Assembly: GCA_946887295.1 (NCBI GenBank)
Contig: CAMPKP010000101.1
Span: 1 to 12,830 of the forward strand
DNA length: 12,830 nucleotides
Reading direction: 5' to 3'
Source of the DNA: an uncultured Gemmatimonadota bacterium
Lineage (GTDB): Bacteria > Gemmatimonadota > Gemmatimonadetes > Gemmatimonadales > GWC2-71-9
A program made the position numbers and the translations under genes. The notes under the pieces were generated by a model. It was given only the letters and a program-made list of their open reading frames with translations, searched no databases and was not told the DNA's origin. Of this stretch, positions 1-6,192 are shown piece by piece (within the stretch, counting starts at the first letter, position 1; every line of letters starts with the position of its first letter).

Positions 1-1
1 T

Positions 2-616
2 GGAGTCTCGGGTGCGCCCGACGGCCGAATCATGGTGCATGCGATCCGCGCCGGGTCGGAGGCGGTGCTCGCCGTCATTCAGGATGGTCGGGCCGTCGCG
101 TTCAACGTGCCTACCGTGAGCCGGCGCCTGCGGCTGTCGCCGGTGACCCTGCATTTCGCCGGGGGCCTTCCCGCCGAGCCGGGGACTCCACTGGTCCTGC
201 AGGCCGGGAGGGAGGGACCCCGGCTCTGGATGACGTCCAGCTACTCCGGGCAGCAGCGCTCGACCGAAGTGACGCTGAGTCCGTTCCTCGGGTGGACCAG
301 CCTCCTCTGGTGGGGGCTGGAGCCGGGATCCCGGCTCCGCGTTCTCACCGCGATCTGGCTGGGAGCCCTCGTGCTTCCGGTCGGATACTGGGCCGGCTTC
401 ACCCGGCAGCCGGTGCGGGGGATCGGGGCTGTCGCCGCGGCCCTGGTCGCCGGGCTGTGGCTGATCCCTCTCGTCACCGGGTATCCTCCCGCCGACTGGT
501 CCGAATGGCTGGGGGGAGTGCTGGGCGCGACGCTCGGGGGGGCCCTGTACCGGCTCGCGGCTTATCTTCAGAGCCGATGCGGCTCTCCTTCCACCAGCGC
601 ATACTCCTCATCCTGA
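2..616 (+). CDS. C-terminal part of a membrane protein, possibly VanZ-like (5' end outside window)
   Basis: The reading frame is open from base 2 to a TGA at 614-616, so the gene very probably starts upstream. An ATG at 32 has no Shine-Dalgarno sequence before it and falls inside what looks like a beta-rich soluble domain. About the first 90 visible residues are soluble and beta-like. They are followed by three hydrophobic stretches (centred near bases 365, 450 and 545), the last rich in small residues (GGVLGATLGGAL). The final helix pattern resembles the end of VanZ-like proteins, some of which carry a lectin/LamG-like domain; this is a weak resemblance and the function is unknown. The last 40 bases overlap the start of the histidine kinase gene, suggesting one transcript and coupled translation. 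The serine-rich C-terminal tail is encoded only in this overlap. Confidence 0.6.
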   Translation, partial: GVSGAPDGRIMVHAIRAGSEAVLAVIQDGRAVAFNVPTVSRRLRLSPVTLHFAGGLPAEPGTPLVLQAGREGPRLWMTSSYSGQQRSTEVTLSPFLGWTSLLWWGLEPGSRLRVLTAIWLGALVLPVGYWAGFTRQPVRGIGAVAAALVAGLWLIPLVTGYPPADWSEWLGGVLGATLGGALYRLAAYLQSRCGSPSTSAYSSS

Positions 617-1761
617 TCTGTCTCGGCGCGGCTCCGACCGCTGCGGCGATCCTCGGGTGGGGCCTCACGATCCGCTCCGCCACGCCGGTCGCGGGACCGC
701 GGCAGGCACTGGAGGAGGTGGGCGCGACGGGCCGTGCCCTGCTCCGGGCCCTCGACACCACCCATCTCGCGCCCGACCAGAAGGCGGCGCTCTCCGCGCA
801 CGCGGGCACCCTCAACACCGCGATCGGCCAGTTCCAGCGGGCCGAGACCTACGGCCGCTACTACTACGCCGGCCTCGGCCTCGCGGTCTTCCTGCTGGGC
901 GCCGCGGCGCTCTACGCCTCGGTGAGACTCGGAGGTCACCTGTCGCGACAGCTGAGCCGGCCCATCGAGGAGCTGATCGGGTGGACCGGGCACATCCGGC
1001 GGATGGAGCCGCTGCCTCCCGACCGCCCGCGCCGGGGCGCCCCGGAGTTCACCGCGCTGCGCACCGCGCTTCGGGAGATGGCCGCCTCGATGGAGCACGC
1101 CCGCGCGCAGGAGATCGAGGCGGAGCGGCTCCGCGCGTTCCGCGAGACCGCCCGGCGGGTCGCGCACGAAATGCGGAACCCGCTGACGCCGATACGCCTG
1201 GCGGTCGCGCAGCTGGCGCGCGCCCCCACCCCCGCGACGCAGGAGGCCATCGAGGTGATCACCGCCGAATCGGAGCGGCTGGAGCAGCTGGCCCGGGAGT
1301 TCACCGAGTTCGGACGGCTGCCCGAGGGCCCCGCCGCGGCGGTGGATCTGGTCGAGCTGCTGGAGGAGCTGGCGCGCACCTCGATACCCCCGACCATGAC
1401 CGGCCGGCTGGCGCTCGATCCCTCCACGCCCGTGGTCCAGGGGCACTACGATCCGCTCCGACGGGCGTTCAGCAACATCATCCGGAACGCGGTCGAGGCG
1501 TGCGGCGGCGCGGGTGAGATCGAGATCTCCGCGACTCCCGACAGGGGCGGCGCGCTGGTCGTGATCCGGGACCACGGGCCCGGGATTCCCCCGGACATCG
1601 CCGACCGGATCTTCGATCCCTACTGCACCGGCAAGGAAGGCGGAACCGGGCTCGGGCTCGCGCTCGCCAGGCAGACCGTCGAGCTGCACCGCGGCACCAT
1701 CTCCGCCGAGCGCACGCCGGGCGGCGGCGCGACCTTCGTGGTGAGGCTGGGCGGCCTGTGA
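577..1761 (+). CDS. Membrane sensor histidine kinase (HAMP-HisKA-HATPase), NtrY-like
   Basis: This 394-residue inner-membrane kinase should autophosphorylate a histidine and pass the phosphate to the regulator encoded next. Visible domains in order: membrane segment about 8-30; short periplasmic region about 31-93; second membrane segment about 95-116; HAMP linker about 117-175; HisKA domain with phospho-acceptor H197 in AHEMRNPLTPI; N box around 299-308 (SNIIRNAVEA); G1 box DHGPGIP at 332-338; and a glycine-rich TGLGLAL lid near 357-363. E198 and N201 fit the HExxN/T pattern of kinases that also act as phosphatases. There is no PAS domain, unlike classical NtrY. An oddity is PYCTGKEGG at 348-356, where family members usually have a PFFTTKEGG-type sequence. 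The ATG at 577 is chosen because it directly precedes the first membrane helix; the frame is open further upstream, but that extension is arginine/proline-rich and lies opposite the preceding gene. It overlaps that gene by 40 bases and ends in a GTGA overlap with the regulator. Confidence 0.93.
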   Translation: MRLSFHQRILLILICLGAAPTAAAILGWGLTIRSATPVAGPRQALEEVGATGRALLRALDTTHLAPDQKAALSAHAGTLNTAIGQFQRAETYGRYYYAGLGLAVFLLGAAALYASVRLGGHLSRQLSRPIEELIGWTGHIRRMEPLPPDRPRRGAPEFTALRTALREMAASMEHARAQEIEAERLRAFRETARRVAHEMRNPLTPIRLAVAQLARAPTPATQEAIEVITAESERLEQLAREFTEFGRLPEGPAAAVDLVELLEELARTSIPPTMTGRLALDPSTPVVQGHYDPLRRAFSNIIRNAVEACGGAGEIEISATPDRGGALVVIRDHGPGIPPDIADRIFDPYCTGKEGGTGLGLALARQTVELHRGTISAERTPGGGATFVVRLGGL

Positions 1762-3128
1762 GGCCCGTGTCGGGCCAGGTCCTGCTGGTGGACGACGAGG
1801 CCAACATCCGCCGGATGCTCGGCGCGCTGCTCCGGGACGAAGGGCTCACCGTGGTGGAGGCGCCCAACGGCAACGCGGCGCTGCTGACCGTGGACCAGGC
1901 CGACCCCGACGTCATTCTGCTCGATCTGCTCATGCCCCCGGGCCCGGACGGGCTGGAGACGCTCTCGCGGCTGCGCGAGCGGGGCAGGCTCACGCCCGTC
2001 ATCATGATGAGCGGCAAGGCCCAGCTCACCGACGCGGTGCGCGCGGTGAAGCTGGGCGCCTTCCAGTTCCTGGAGAAGCCGCTCACGCCCGAGGCGGTGC
2101 TGGTCACGGTCCGCGCGGCGCTCGAGCTGGACCGGACCCGGGCGCAGAACCGCGCCCTCCAGGCCGAGCTGGCGCGGCGCGCCAATCTCATCGGCGACAG
2201 CCCCGCGATGCAGCAGGTGCGGGCCCTGATCGACCGGGTCGGGCCCACCGAGGCGCGGGTGCTCGTCACCGGCGAGTCGGGCACCGGGAAGGAGCTGGTC
2301 GCCGCCGCGGTGCACGCGGCGAGCCGGCGGATGAATCGCGCGTTCGTGACGGTGAACTGCGCCGCGATCCCGCGGGACCTGGTCGAGTCGGAGATGTTCG
2401 GCCACGAGCGTGGCGCCTTCACCGGCGCGACCGAGCGGCGCCTGGGCCGCTTCGAGCTGGCTCACGAGGGCACCCTGTTCCTCGACGAGATCGGCGACTT
2501 GAGCGCGGAGGCGCAGGCCAAGCTGCTGCGGACCCTGGAGACCGGCGAGCTGCAGCGGATCGGGGCGGAGACCACGCTGCACACCGACGTGCGGGTGGTG
2601 TCGGCCACCAACCGGCGGCTGGAGGAGGAGGTCTCGGCGGGCAACTTTCGCGAGGACCTCTTCTTCCGGCTGAACGTCTTCCCGATCGCGCTGCCGCCGC
2701 TGCGGGAGCGCCTGGAGGACCTTCCAGCGCTCGTGGCGCACCTCGCCGAGCGGGTGCGCCCCCGGCAGGCGGTGACCTTCACGCCGGCCGCGTTCGAGGC
2801 CCTGAGCTCCTACTCCTGGCCCGGCAACGTGCGCGAGCTGGCGAACCTGGTGGAGCGCCTCAGCATCCTCTGCGGACCGACGGTAGATGCGGCTGCGGTG
2901 CGCGGCGTGATCCGCGGCGGGCCGTCGGCCCAGATGCCGTCGGGCGCCCTCGGGCTTCCGCTGTCCGACGCGCTGGACGAGTTCGAGCGGGGCATGATCA
3001 CGGCGGCGATGGCGCAGGCGGAGGGGAACGTCGCGGAGGCGGCGCGCGTGCTGAAGACCGACCGGGCCAACCTCTACCGGCGGATGCGGCGCCTCGGGAT
3101 CGAGAAGACCACGGAGGGAGACGGGTGA
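1758..3128 (+). CDS. Sigma-54-dependent response regulator (NtrC/NtrX family)
   Basis: A 456-residue cytoplasmic transcription activator, the likely partner of the upstream kinase. The receiver domain (about 6-120) has the acidic pair D12/D13, phospho-acceptor D56, S85 and conserved K107. The AAA+ domain (about 145-370) has Walker A GESGTGKE (172-179), the sigma-54-contact loop GAFTGA (219-224), Walker B around TLFLDEIGD (239-247) and the sensor/arginine-finger region FREDLFFRLNVFP (297-309). A Fis-type helix-turn-helix is at about 421-447. The length is normal and every key residue is intact, so it should activate promoters read by RNA polymerase carrying RpoN. The GTG at 1758 overlaps the kinase stop (GTGA), and a second GTG at 1767 is possible. 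The 3' end forms another GTGA overlap with the outer-membrane protein gene. I found no convincing -24/-12 promoter inside the window, so its targets probably lie elsewhere or upstream of the operon. Confidence 0.95.
   Translation: MRPVSGQVLLVDDEANIRRMLGALLRDEGLTVVEAPNGNAALLTVDQADPDVILLDLLMPPGPDGLETLSRLRERGRLTPVIMMSGKAQLTDAVRAVKLGAFQFLEKPLTPEAVLVTVRAALELDRTRAQNRALQAELARRANLIGDSPAMQQVRALIDRVGPTEARVLVTGESGTGKELVAAAVHAASRRMNRAFVTVNCAAIPRDLVESEMFGHERGAFTGATERRLGRFELAHEGTLFLDEIGDLSAEAQAKLLRTLETGELQRIGAETTLHTDVRVVSATNRRLEEEVSAGNFREDLFFRLNVFPIALPPLRERLEDLPALVAHLAERVRPRQAVTFTPAAFEALSSYSWPGNVRELANLVERLSILCGPTVDAAAVRGVIRGGPSAQMPSGALGLPLSDALDEFERGMITAAMAQAEGNVAEAARVLKTDRANLYRRMRRLGIEKTTEGDG
3113..3117 (+). 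promoter_or_regulatory. Strong ribosome binding site for the outer-membrane protein gene
   Basis: GGAGG lies 7 bases before the GTG at 3125, inside the last codons of the response regulator gene. It supports the GTG start and active re-initiation at the GTGA overlap rather than read-through from an upstream start. Confidence 0.7.
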
Positions 3129-4846
3129 GAGCGGTCGCCGGAGTGCTGTTCCTGATCGTGCTGACTTCTCCGCTTCGCGCCCAGGACAGCGTGATCGTGA
3201 TCGACCCGGACGCCCCGCCGGCCGACAGCCTGGAGCGGGTCGGTCCGCCGCCGGAGGCCGTCGCCCAGCTCATCCGGCTCTACAACGACTCGGCGACCAC
3301 CCGGGTGCAGGGAGACGTCACCTTTCCCGCCAGCAGCCGATTCGTCGGCAGCCTGGCGCTCTACCGCGGCAACCTGCGAGTGGCCGGTCGGATCGACGGT
3401 CCCATCGCGGTCGCGAATGGAACCCTGCACCTGATGGAGGGCGCGGACGTCCGGGGAGACATCCTCGTGATCGGCGGCCGCCTCATCCGCGACCCGGGCG
3501 CGCACCACGAAGGCCGGCAGCGGGTCTACTGGGACGCCGCGCCGGTGGCGCTGACCGACGACGGGCTGCTCGAGATCAGGGAGCGAAGGCGGCCCATCGG
3601 CAACCTGGCGGCCGCCCGGACCAGCTTTCAGACGGGCAAGGTGCGGACCACGCTGCTCCTCGCCACGGGCGGGACCTACAACCGGATCGAGGGCCTTCCC
3701 ATCGTCTTCGGCCCCACCTTCGATCTCCGGACAGGAAGGCGCTCGGCCCTCAAGCTCGACCTCCGTGGAATCCTGCGGACCGCGGGGAGTGATACCCGGC
3801 TGGCCGACTTCGGCTATCAGGCCCGCGGCGAGCTCCGCCTGGGCCCATTCGGCCTGGCGGGCCGGGTCTACAGCGAGCTGACGCCGATCGAGGACCACCC
3901 GCTCTCCCCCAGCGAGGCGGGCTGGTCGGCGTTCCTGCTGCAGCGGGATCTGCGGGACTACTTCGACCGGCGGGGATACGGCGGCCAGGCCTGGGTGCAG
4001 CTCGCCCGCCCGCTCCGCCTCGAGCTCTCCCGCCGGCGCGATGAGGAGCGCACGGTGCGCGCGACCGACCCCTGGTCGCTCCTCCGCAACAGCGACCGCT
4101 GGCGGCGCAATCCTCCCATCGACGACGGCCACTACATCACCACGGCCGTGCAGGTCGACCTCGACACCAGGAACGAGCGGTACCTGCCGAGCACGGGCTG
4201 GCTCATTCAGGCCCGATTCGAGCATTCGAGCACCGGCGACGTCACTCCCGTCGAGCTGCCGCGAGTGGTGCGGCCCGAAGTGCCGCTGGGGCGGCGCTAC
4301 GCCTTCGACCGCGTGTCCTTCGACCTGCGCCGCTACTCGCGGATCACGCCTTCCCTCCGGGTCAACGGCCGCCTCCGGGCCGACGGCTGGGTCGGCGGCG
4401 ACCGGCTCCCGGTGCAGCGGCGCGTCTCGCTGGGCGGTCCCGACCTGCTGCCGGGCTACGATTTCCGGGCCTTCAACTGCGCGCCCAGCGGGTTCACCGA
4501 CCCCGCGCTCACCGCCCTCTGCGACCGGGTGATCACCGCCCAGGTCGAGGTCCGGACCAGGCTGGGACTCAACCTCGGTTTTCGTACCCGCGGCGGGGAG
4601 AGCGGCAGCGGTCGCTTCATCGGTATCGACGAGGCCGATCTGGTCCTGCTCGGCGACGTGGGCAAGGGCTGGCTGGCCGGCAGCGGGCCGGGCCAGGTGC
4701 CGGTGAACCGGATCCCCTCGTTCGACGAATGGAAAGTGGATCTGGGCGTCGGGCTCGACGCCGGCGAGATCGGCGCGTACATCGTCAAGGGAATTTCCGA
4801 GGACCAGTCGGTCAGGTTCCTGGTCCGGCTCCAGCGCCGATTCTAG
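3125..4846 (+). CDS. Outer-membrane protein: bactofilin-like N-terminal region fused to an Omp85-like beta-barrel
   Basis: A 573-residue exported protein. Residues 1-19 form a signal peptide ending SPLRA, with cleavage before Q20. Residues about 58-130 are a run of short beta repeats of the V.GD.....S......R.GNLRV.G.I kind, resembling the polymer-forming (bactofilin/CcmA-like) fold. From about 170 to the end the sequence is an alternating amphipathic beta-barrel with Omp85/surface-antigen features: DLDTRNERYLPSTGW (345-359), SLGGPDLLPGYDFR (435-448) at the position of the barrel's L6-loop VRGF/Y motif, and a C-terminal phenylalanine (LQRRF), as in beta-signals. No POTRA domain is apparent. 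Two cysteines (C452, C466) lie just after the L6-like motif and could form a disulfide. GTG start with a strong ribosome binding site; the stop overlaps the next start by 1 base. Family knowledge suggests roles in outer-membrane insertion or transport; the specific function is unknown. Confidence 0.85.
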   Translation: MRAVAGVLFLIVLTSPLRAQDSVIVIDPDAPPADSLERVGPPPEAVAQLIRLYNDSATTRVQGDVTFPASSRFVGSLALYRGNLRVAGRIDGPIAVANGTLHLMEGADVRGDILVIGGRLIRDPGAHHEGRQRVYWDAAPVALTDDGLLEIRERRRPIGNLAAARTSFQTGKVRTTLLLATGGTYNRIEGLPIVFGPTFDLRTGRRSALKLDLRGILRTAGSDTRLADFGYQARGELRLGPFGLAGRVYSELTPIEDHPLSPSEAGWSAFLLQRDLRDYFDRRGYGGQAWVQLARPLRLELSRRRDEERTVRATDPWSLLRNSDRWRRNPPIDDGHYITTAVQVDLDTRNERYLPSTGWLIQARFEHSSTGDVTPVELPRVVRPEVPLGRRYAFDRVSFDLRRYSRITPSLRVNGRLRADGWVGGDRLPVQRRVSLGGPDLLPGYDFRAFNCAPSGFTDPALTALCDRVITAQVEVRTRLGLNLGFRTRGGESGSGRFIGIDEADLVLLGDVGKGWLAGSGPGQVPVNRIPSFDEWKVDLGVGLDAGEIGAYIVKGISEDQSVRFLVRLQRRF

Positions 4847-5511
4847 TGGCCGGCCGGCTGCGGGCCCTTCTCGTGATCGCGGTGGCGGCGCTCGCGCTCG
4901 TGGCGCCGCGCGAAGGTCGCGCGCAGACCGGCAACTCCGTGCGTCTCGATGTCCGGCTGACCCCCGACTCGGCGCCCCGAGGGACCCGAGTGCCGGTGGT
5001 CCGGACGGACAACCTGCTGGGCGACGGGCGCTGGCTTTCAACTCTCCGCTCCGGCCTGCCCGTCCGCCTGCATTACCGGGTCGAGATCTGGCGCTCGCGC
5101 AACGGGTGGCTGGACCAGCTGACCCGCCAGGTGTACTGGGACGTCGTGGTGCGGCACGAGCCGCTGCTGGACCAGTACACGCTGCTGACCATCTTCGGCA
5201 GCAGGGTCCAGGAGCGGCGCTACGCCACCCTCGACGCGCTCACCGCGGCACTCGCCTTCGCCTATCAGATCAACGTGGGTCCCACGGAGAGCGGCAGCTA
5301 CTACTACACCGCCACGCTGGAGGTGTCCACGCTGTCCGACTCGGACCTGGACGAGCTGGAGCGCTTTCTGGAGGGGGATCTCGACGGGGCCCCGGGGCGG
5401 GAAGGTATCGGCGACGCGCTGGGGCGCGGTGCGACCCGGTTCCTGTTGCGGCTGGCGGGGCTGCCGAGTCTGAGGCTGGAGGCCAGGACCCGGCGCTTCG
5501 TGGTGCGATGA
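4846..5511 (+). CDS. Secreted DUF4390-like protein
   Basis: A 221-residue protein with an N-terminal signal peptide (about 1-26, hydrophobic core LLVIAVAALALVA, cleavage near GRA-Q). The body matches the pattern I associate with DUF4390: a run near 68-85 (RSGLPVRLHYRVEIWRSR), followed by a W..QL.RQVYWDVVVRHEPLLDQYTL-type stretch (about 88-113) and a closing beta/helix segment ending in basic residues. No catalytic motif is visible, and the family's function is not established. The GTG at 4846 is chosen because its first base is the last base of the preceding TAG and the signal peptide begins at once; a frame-open ATG at 4729 would add a charged, non-signal extension that lies over the preceding gene. 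No clear Shine-Dalgarno sequence, consistent with coupled translation. In Betaproteobacteria DUF4390 genes often sit beside ntrY/ntrX, so its place behind a similar kinase/regulator pair is notable. Family assignment is from memory of the pattern. Confidence 0.75.
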   Translation: MAGRLRALLVIAVAALALVAPREGRAQTGNSVRLDVRLTPDSAPRGTRVPVVRTDNLLGDGRWLSTLRSGLPVRLHYRVEIWRSRNGWLDQLTRQVYWDVVVRHEPLLDQYTLLTIFGSRVQERRYATLDALTAALAFAYQINVGPTESGSYYYTATLEVSTLSDSDLDELERFLEGDLDGAPGREGIGDALGRGATRFLLRLAGLPSLRLEARTRRFVVR

Positions 5512-5512
5512 G

Positions 5513-6064
5513 TCAGGCGGCTCCGCCGAGAGCCCGCAGCGCCTCGTCGCCGTAGAACATCTTGATGTACTTCGCCTGCTGCGAGGAGAGCCGCCGCACC
5601 GCCCACGACAGGTGGACGAAGTGCGGCTCGCGGGGCACGGCCCAGGGGTGCATCCCGCACTCCTCCGGCAGGTGGTTGCCTTTGCGCGTGTTGCAGCTGC
5701 TGCAGGCGGTCACCACGTTGGTCCACTCGTTGTCGCCGCCCCGCGAGAGCGGAATCAGGTGATCGCGGGTGAGGCACTCCCGGTGGCGCAGCTCGCCGTA
5801 GCCCCGGTGGCAGTACTGGCACCGGTAGGCGTCTCGCGCGAAGAGGAATGTGTTGGTGACCTGGCGACGGAAGCGGCGGGGGACATGCACGAACTTGACG
5901 AGGCGGATGATCGCGGGTTTGGGCAGTGTGAGCCGTTCACTTCGAACGACGTCGCTGTCCGACTCGACGATCTCCGCCTTGCCCTCGATGACGAGGCGCA
6001 GGGCCCGTCGCACCGGGACCATCGTCAACGGCTCGAAAGAGGCGTTCAACGCCAGACACCGCAC
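5513..6064 (-). CDS. HNH endonuclease family protein
   Basis: A 183-residue protein of the stand-alone HNH nuclease family that begins with an LALNASFEPL-type segment (residues 4-13). Residues about 20-70 are the conserved basic N-terminal half. The HNH zinc/nuclease module runs from about 79 to 131: CQYC (82-85), TRDHLIPLSRGG (99-110) with D101-H102, TNVV (115-118) and CSSCNTRKG (121-129). The two CxxC pairs should bind structural zinc, and H102 plus N125 lie where the catalytic histidine and asparagine are expected. The natural substrate of this widespread family is not known; DNA cleavage is inferred. The GTG at 6064 is preferred because GGAG stands 7 bases upstream and the family consensus begins just there. 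An ATG at 6148 (211 residues) would add a non-conserved arginine-rich stretch and lies at or before the predicted transcription start. The gene converges on the DUF4390-like gene with one base between stop codons. Confidence 0.88.
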   Translation of the reverse strand: MRCLALNASFEPLTMVPVRRALRLVIEGKAEIVESDSDVVRSERLTLPKPAIIRLVKFVHVPRRFRRQVTNTFLFARDAYRCQYCHRGYGELRHRECLTRDHLIPLSRGGDNEWTNVVTACSSCNTRKGNHLPEECGMHPWAVPREPHFVHLSWAVRRLSSQQAKYIKMFYGDEALRALGGAA

Positions 6065-6071
6065 GCTGCTT

Positions 6072-6075
6072 CTCC
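6072..6075 (-). promoter_or_regulatory. Ribosome binding site deciding the HNH gene start
   Basis: On the minus strand GGAG is followed by 7 bases and then GTG at 6064. No comparable sequence precedes the ATG at 6148, so this site favours the shorter protein. Confidence 0.55.
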
Positions 6076-6124
6076 GGGGCAAGACCGAAGGGGCGGACAC
6101 ACCACATCCGACGGCGCGAGCCCA

Positions 6125-6153
6125 TGGAGAGCGGCGCGATCGTTCCATAAAAT
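6125..6153 (+). promoter_or_regulatory. Candidate promoter of the PaaK/CapK-family ligase gene
   Basis: TGGAGA (6125-6130), 17 bases, then TAAAAT (6148-6153), which matches the -10 consensus at 5 of 6 bases. Start of transcription is expected near 6160, about 33 bases before the GTG at 6193. The -10 element shares bases 6152-6153 with the -10 element of the opposite-strand HNH promoter. Confidence 0.4.
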
Positions 6154-6180
6154 CGTAATGATGGCCGGTGGGCCCGGCAA
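6152..6180 (-). promoter_or_regulatory. Candidate promoter of the HNH gene
   Basis: On the minus strand TTGCCG (6180-6175) is followed by 17 bases and TACGAT (6157-6152). Each hexamer matches the sigma-70 consensus at 4 of 6 bases. Transcription would begin near 6145, giving a leader of about 80 bases before the GTG at 6064. The same TACGAT -10 element is used in the candidate tyrS promoter. Predicted by eye only. Confidence 0.45.
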
Positions 6181-6192
6181 GGGAAGCGCCCC

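Noticed and set aside
292..576. Upstream extension of the kinase frame (95 residues)
   Set aside because: It overlaps the membrane-protein gene, has shadow-like composition and would bury the first membrane helix; the ATG at 577 is the sensible start.
568..1689. A 373-residue minus-strand frame opposite the histidine kinase gene
   Set aside because: Shadow of the kinase gene; composition dominated by Arg, Gly and Pro with no domain signature.
3074..5041. A 655-residue open frame on the minus strand
   Set aside because: It lies wholly opposite the outer-membrane and DUF4390-like genes, has low-complexity Arg/Pro/Ala/Glu composition and shows no recognisable domain; it results from high GC.
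5516..5527. Inverted repeat GGCGG-CT-CCGCC at the end of the HNH gene
   Set aside because: The stem is five pairs with a two-base loop and no following T tract, so it is not credible as an intrinsic terminator.
6145..6164. CCAT...ATGG imperfect palindrome in the divergent promoter region as an ARG box or operator
   Set aside because: Only the outer four bases and the central CG are symmetrical, and it does not match the ARG box pattern; the promoter elements explain the AT-rich bases.
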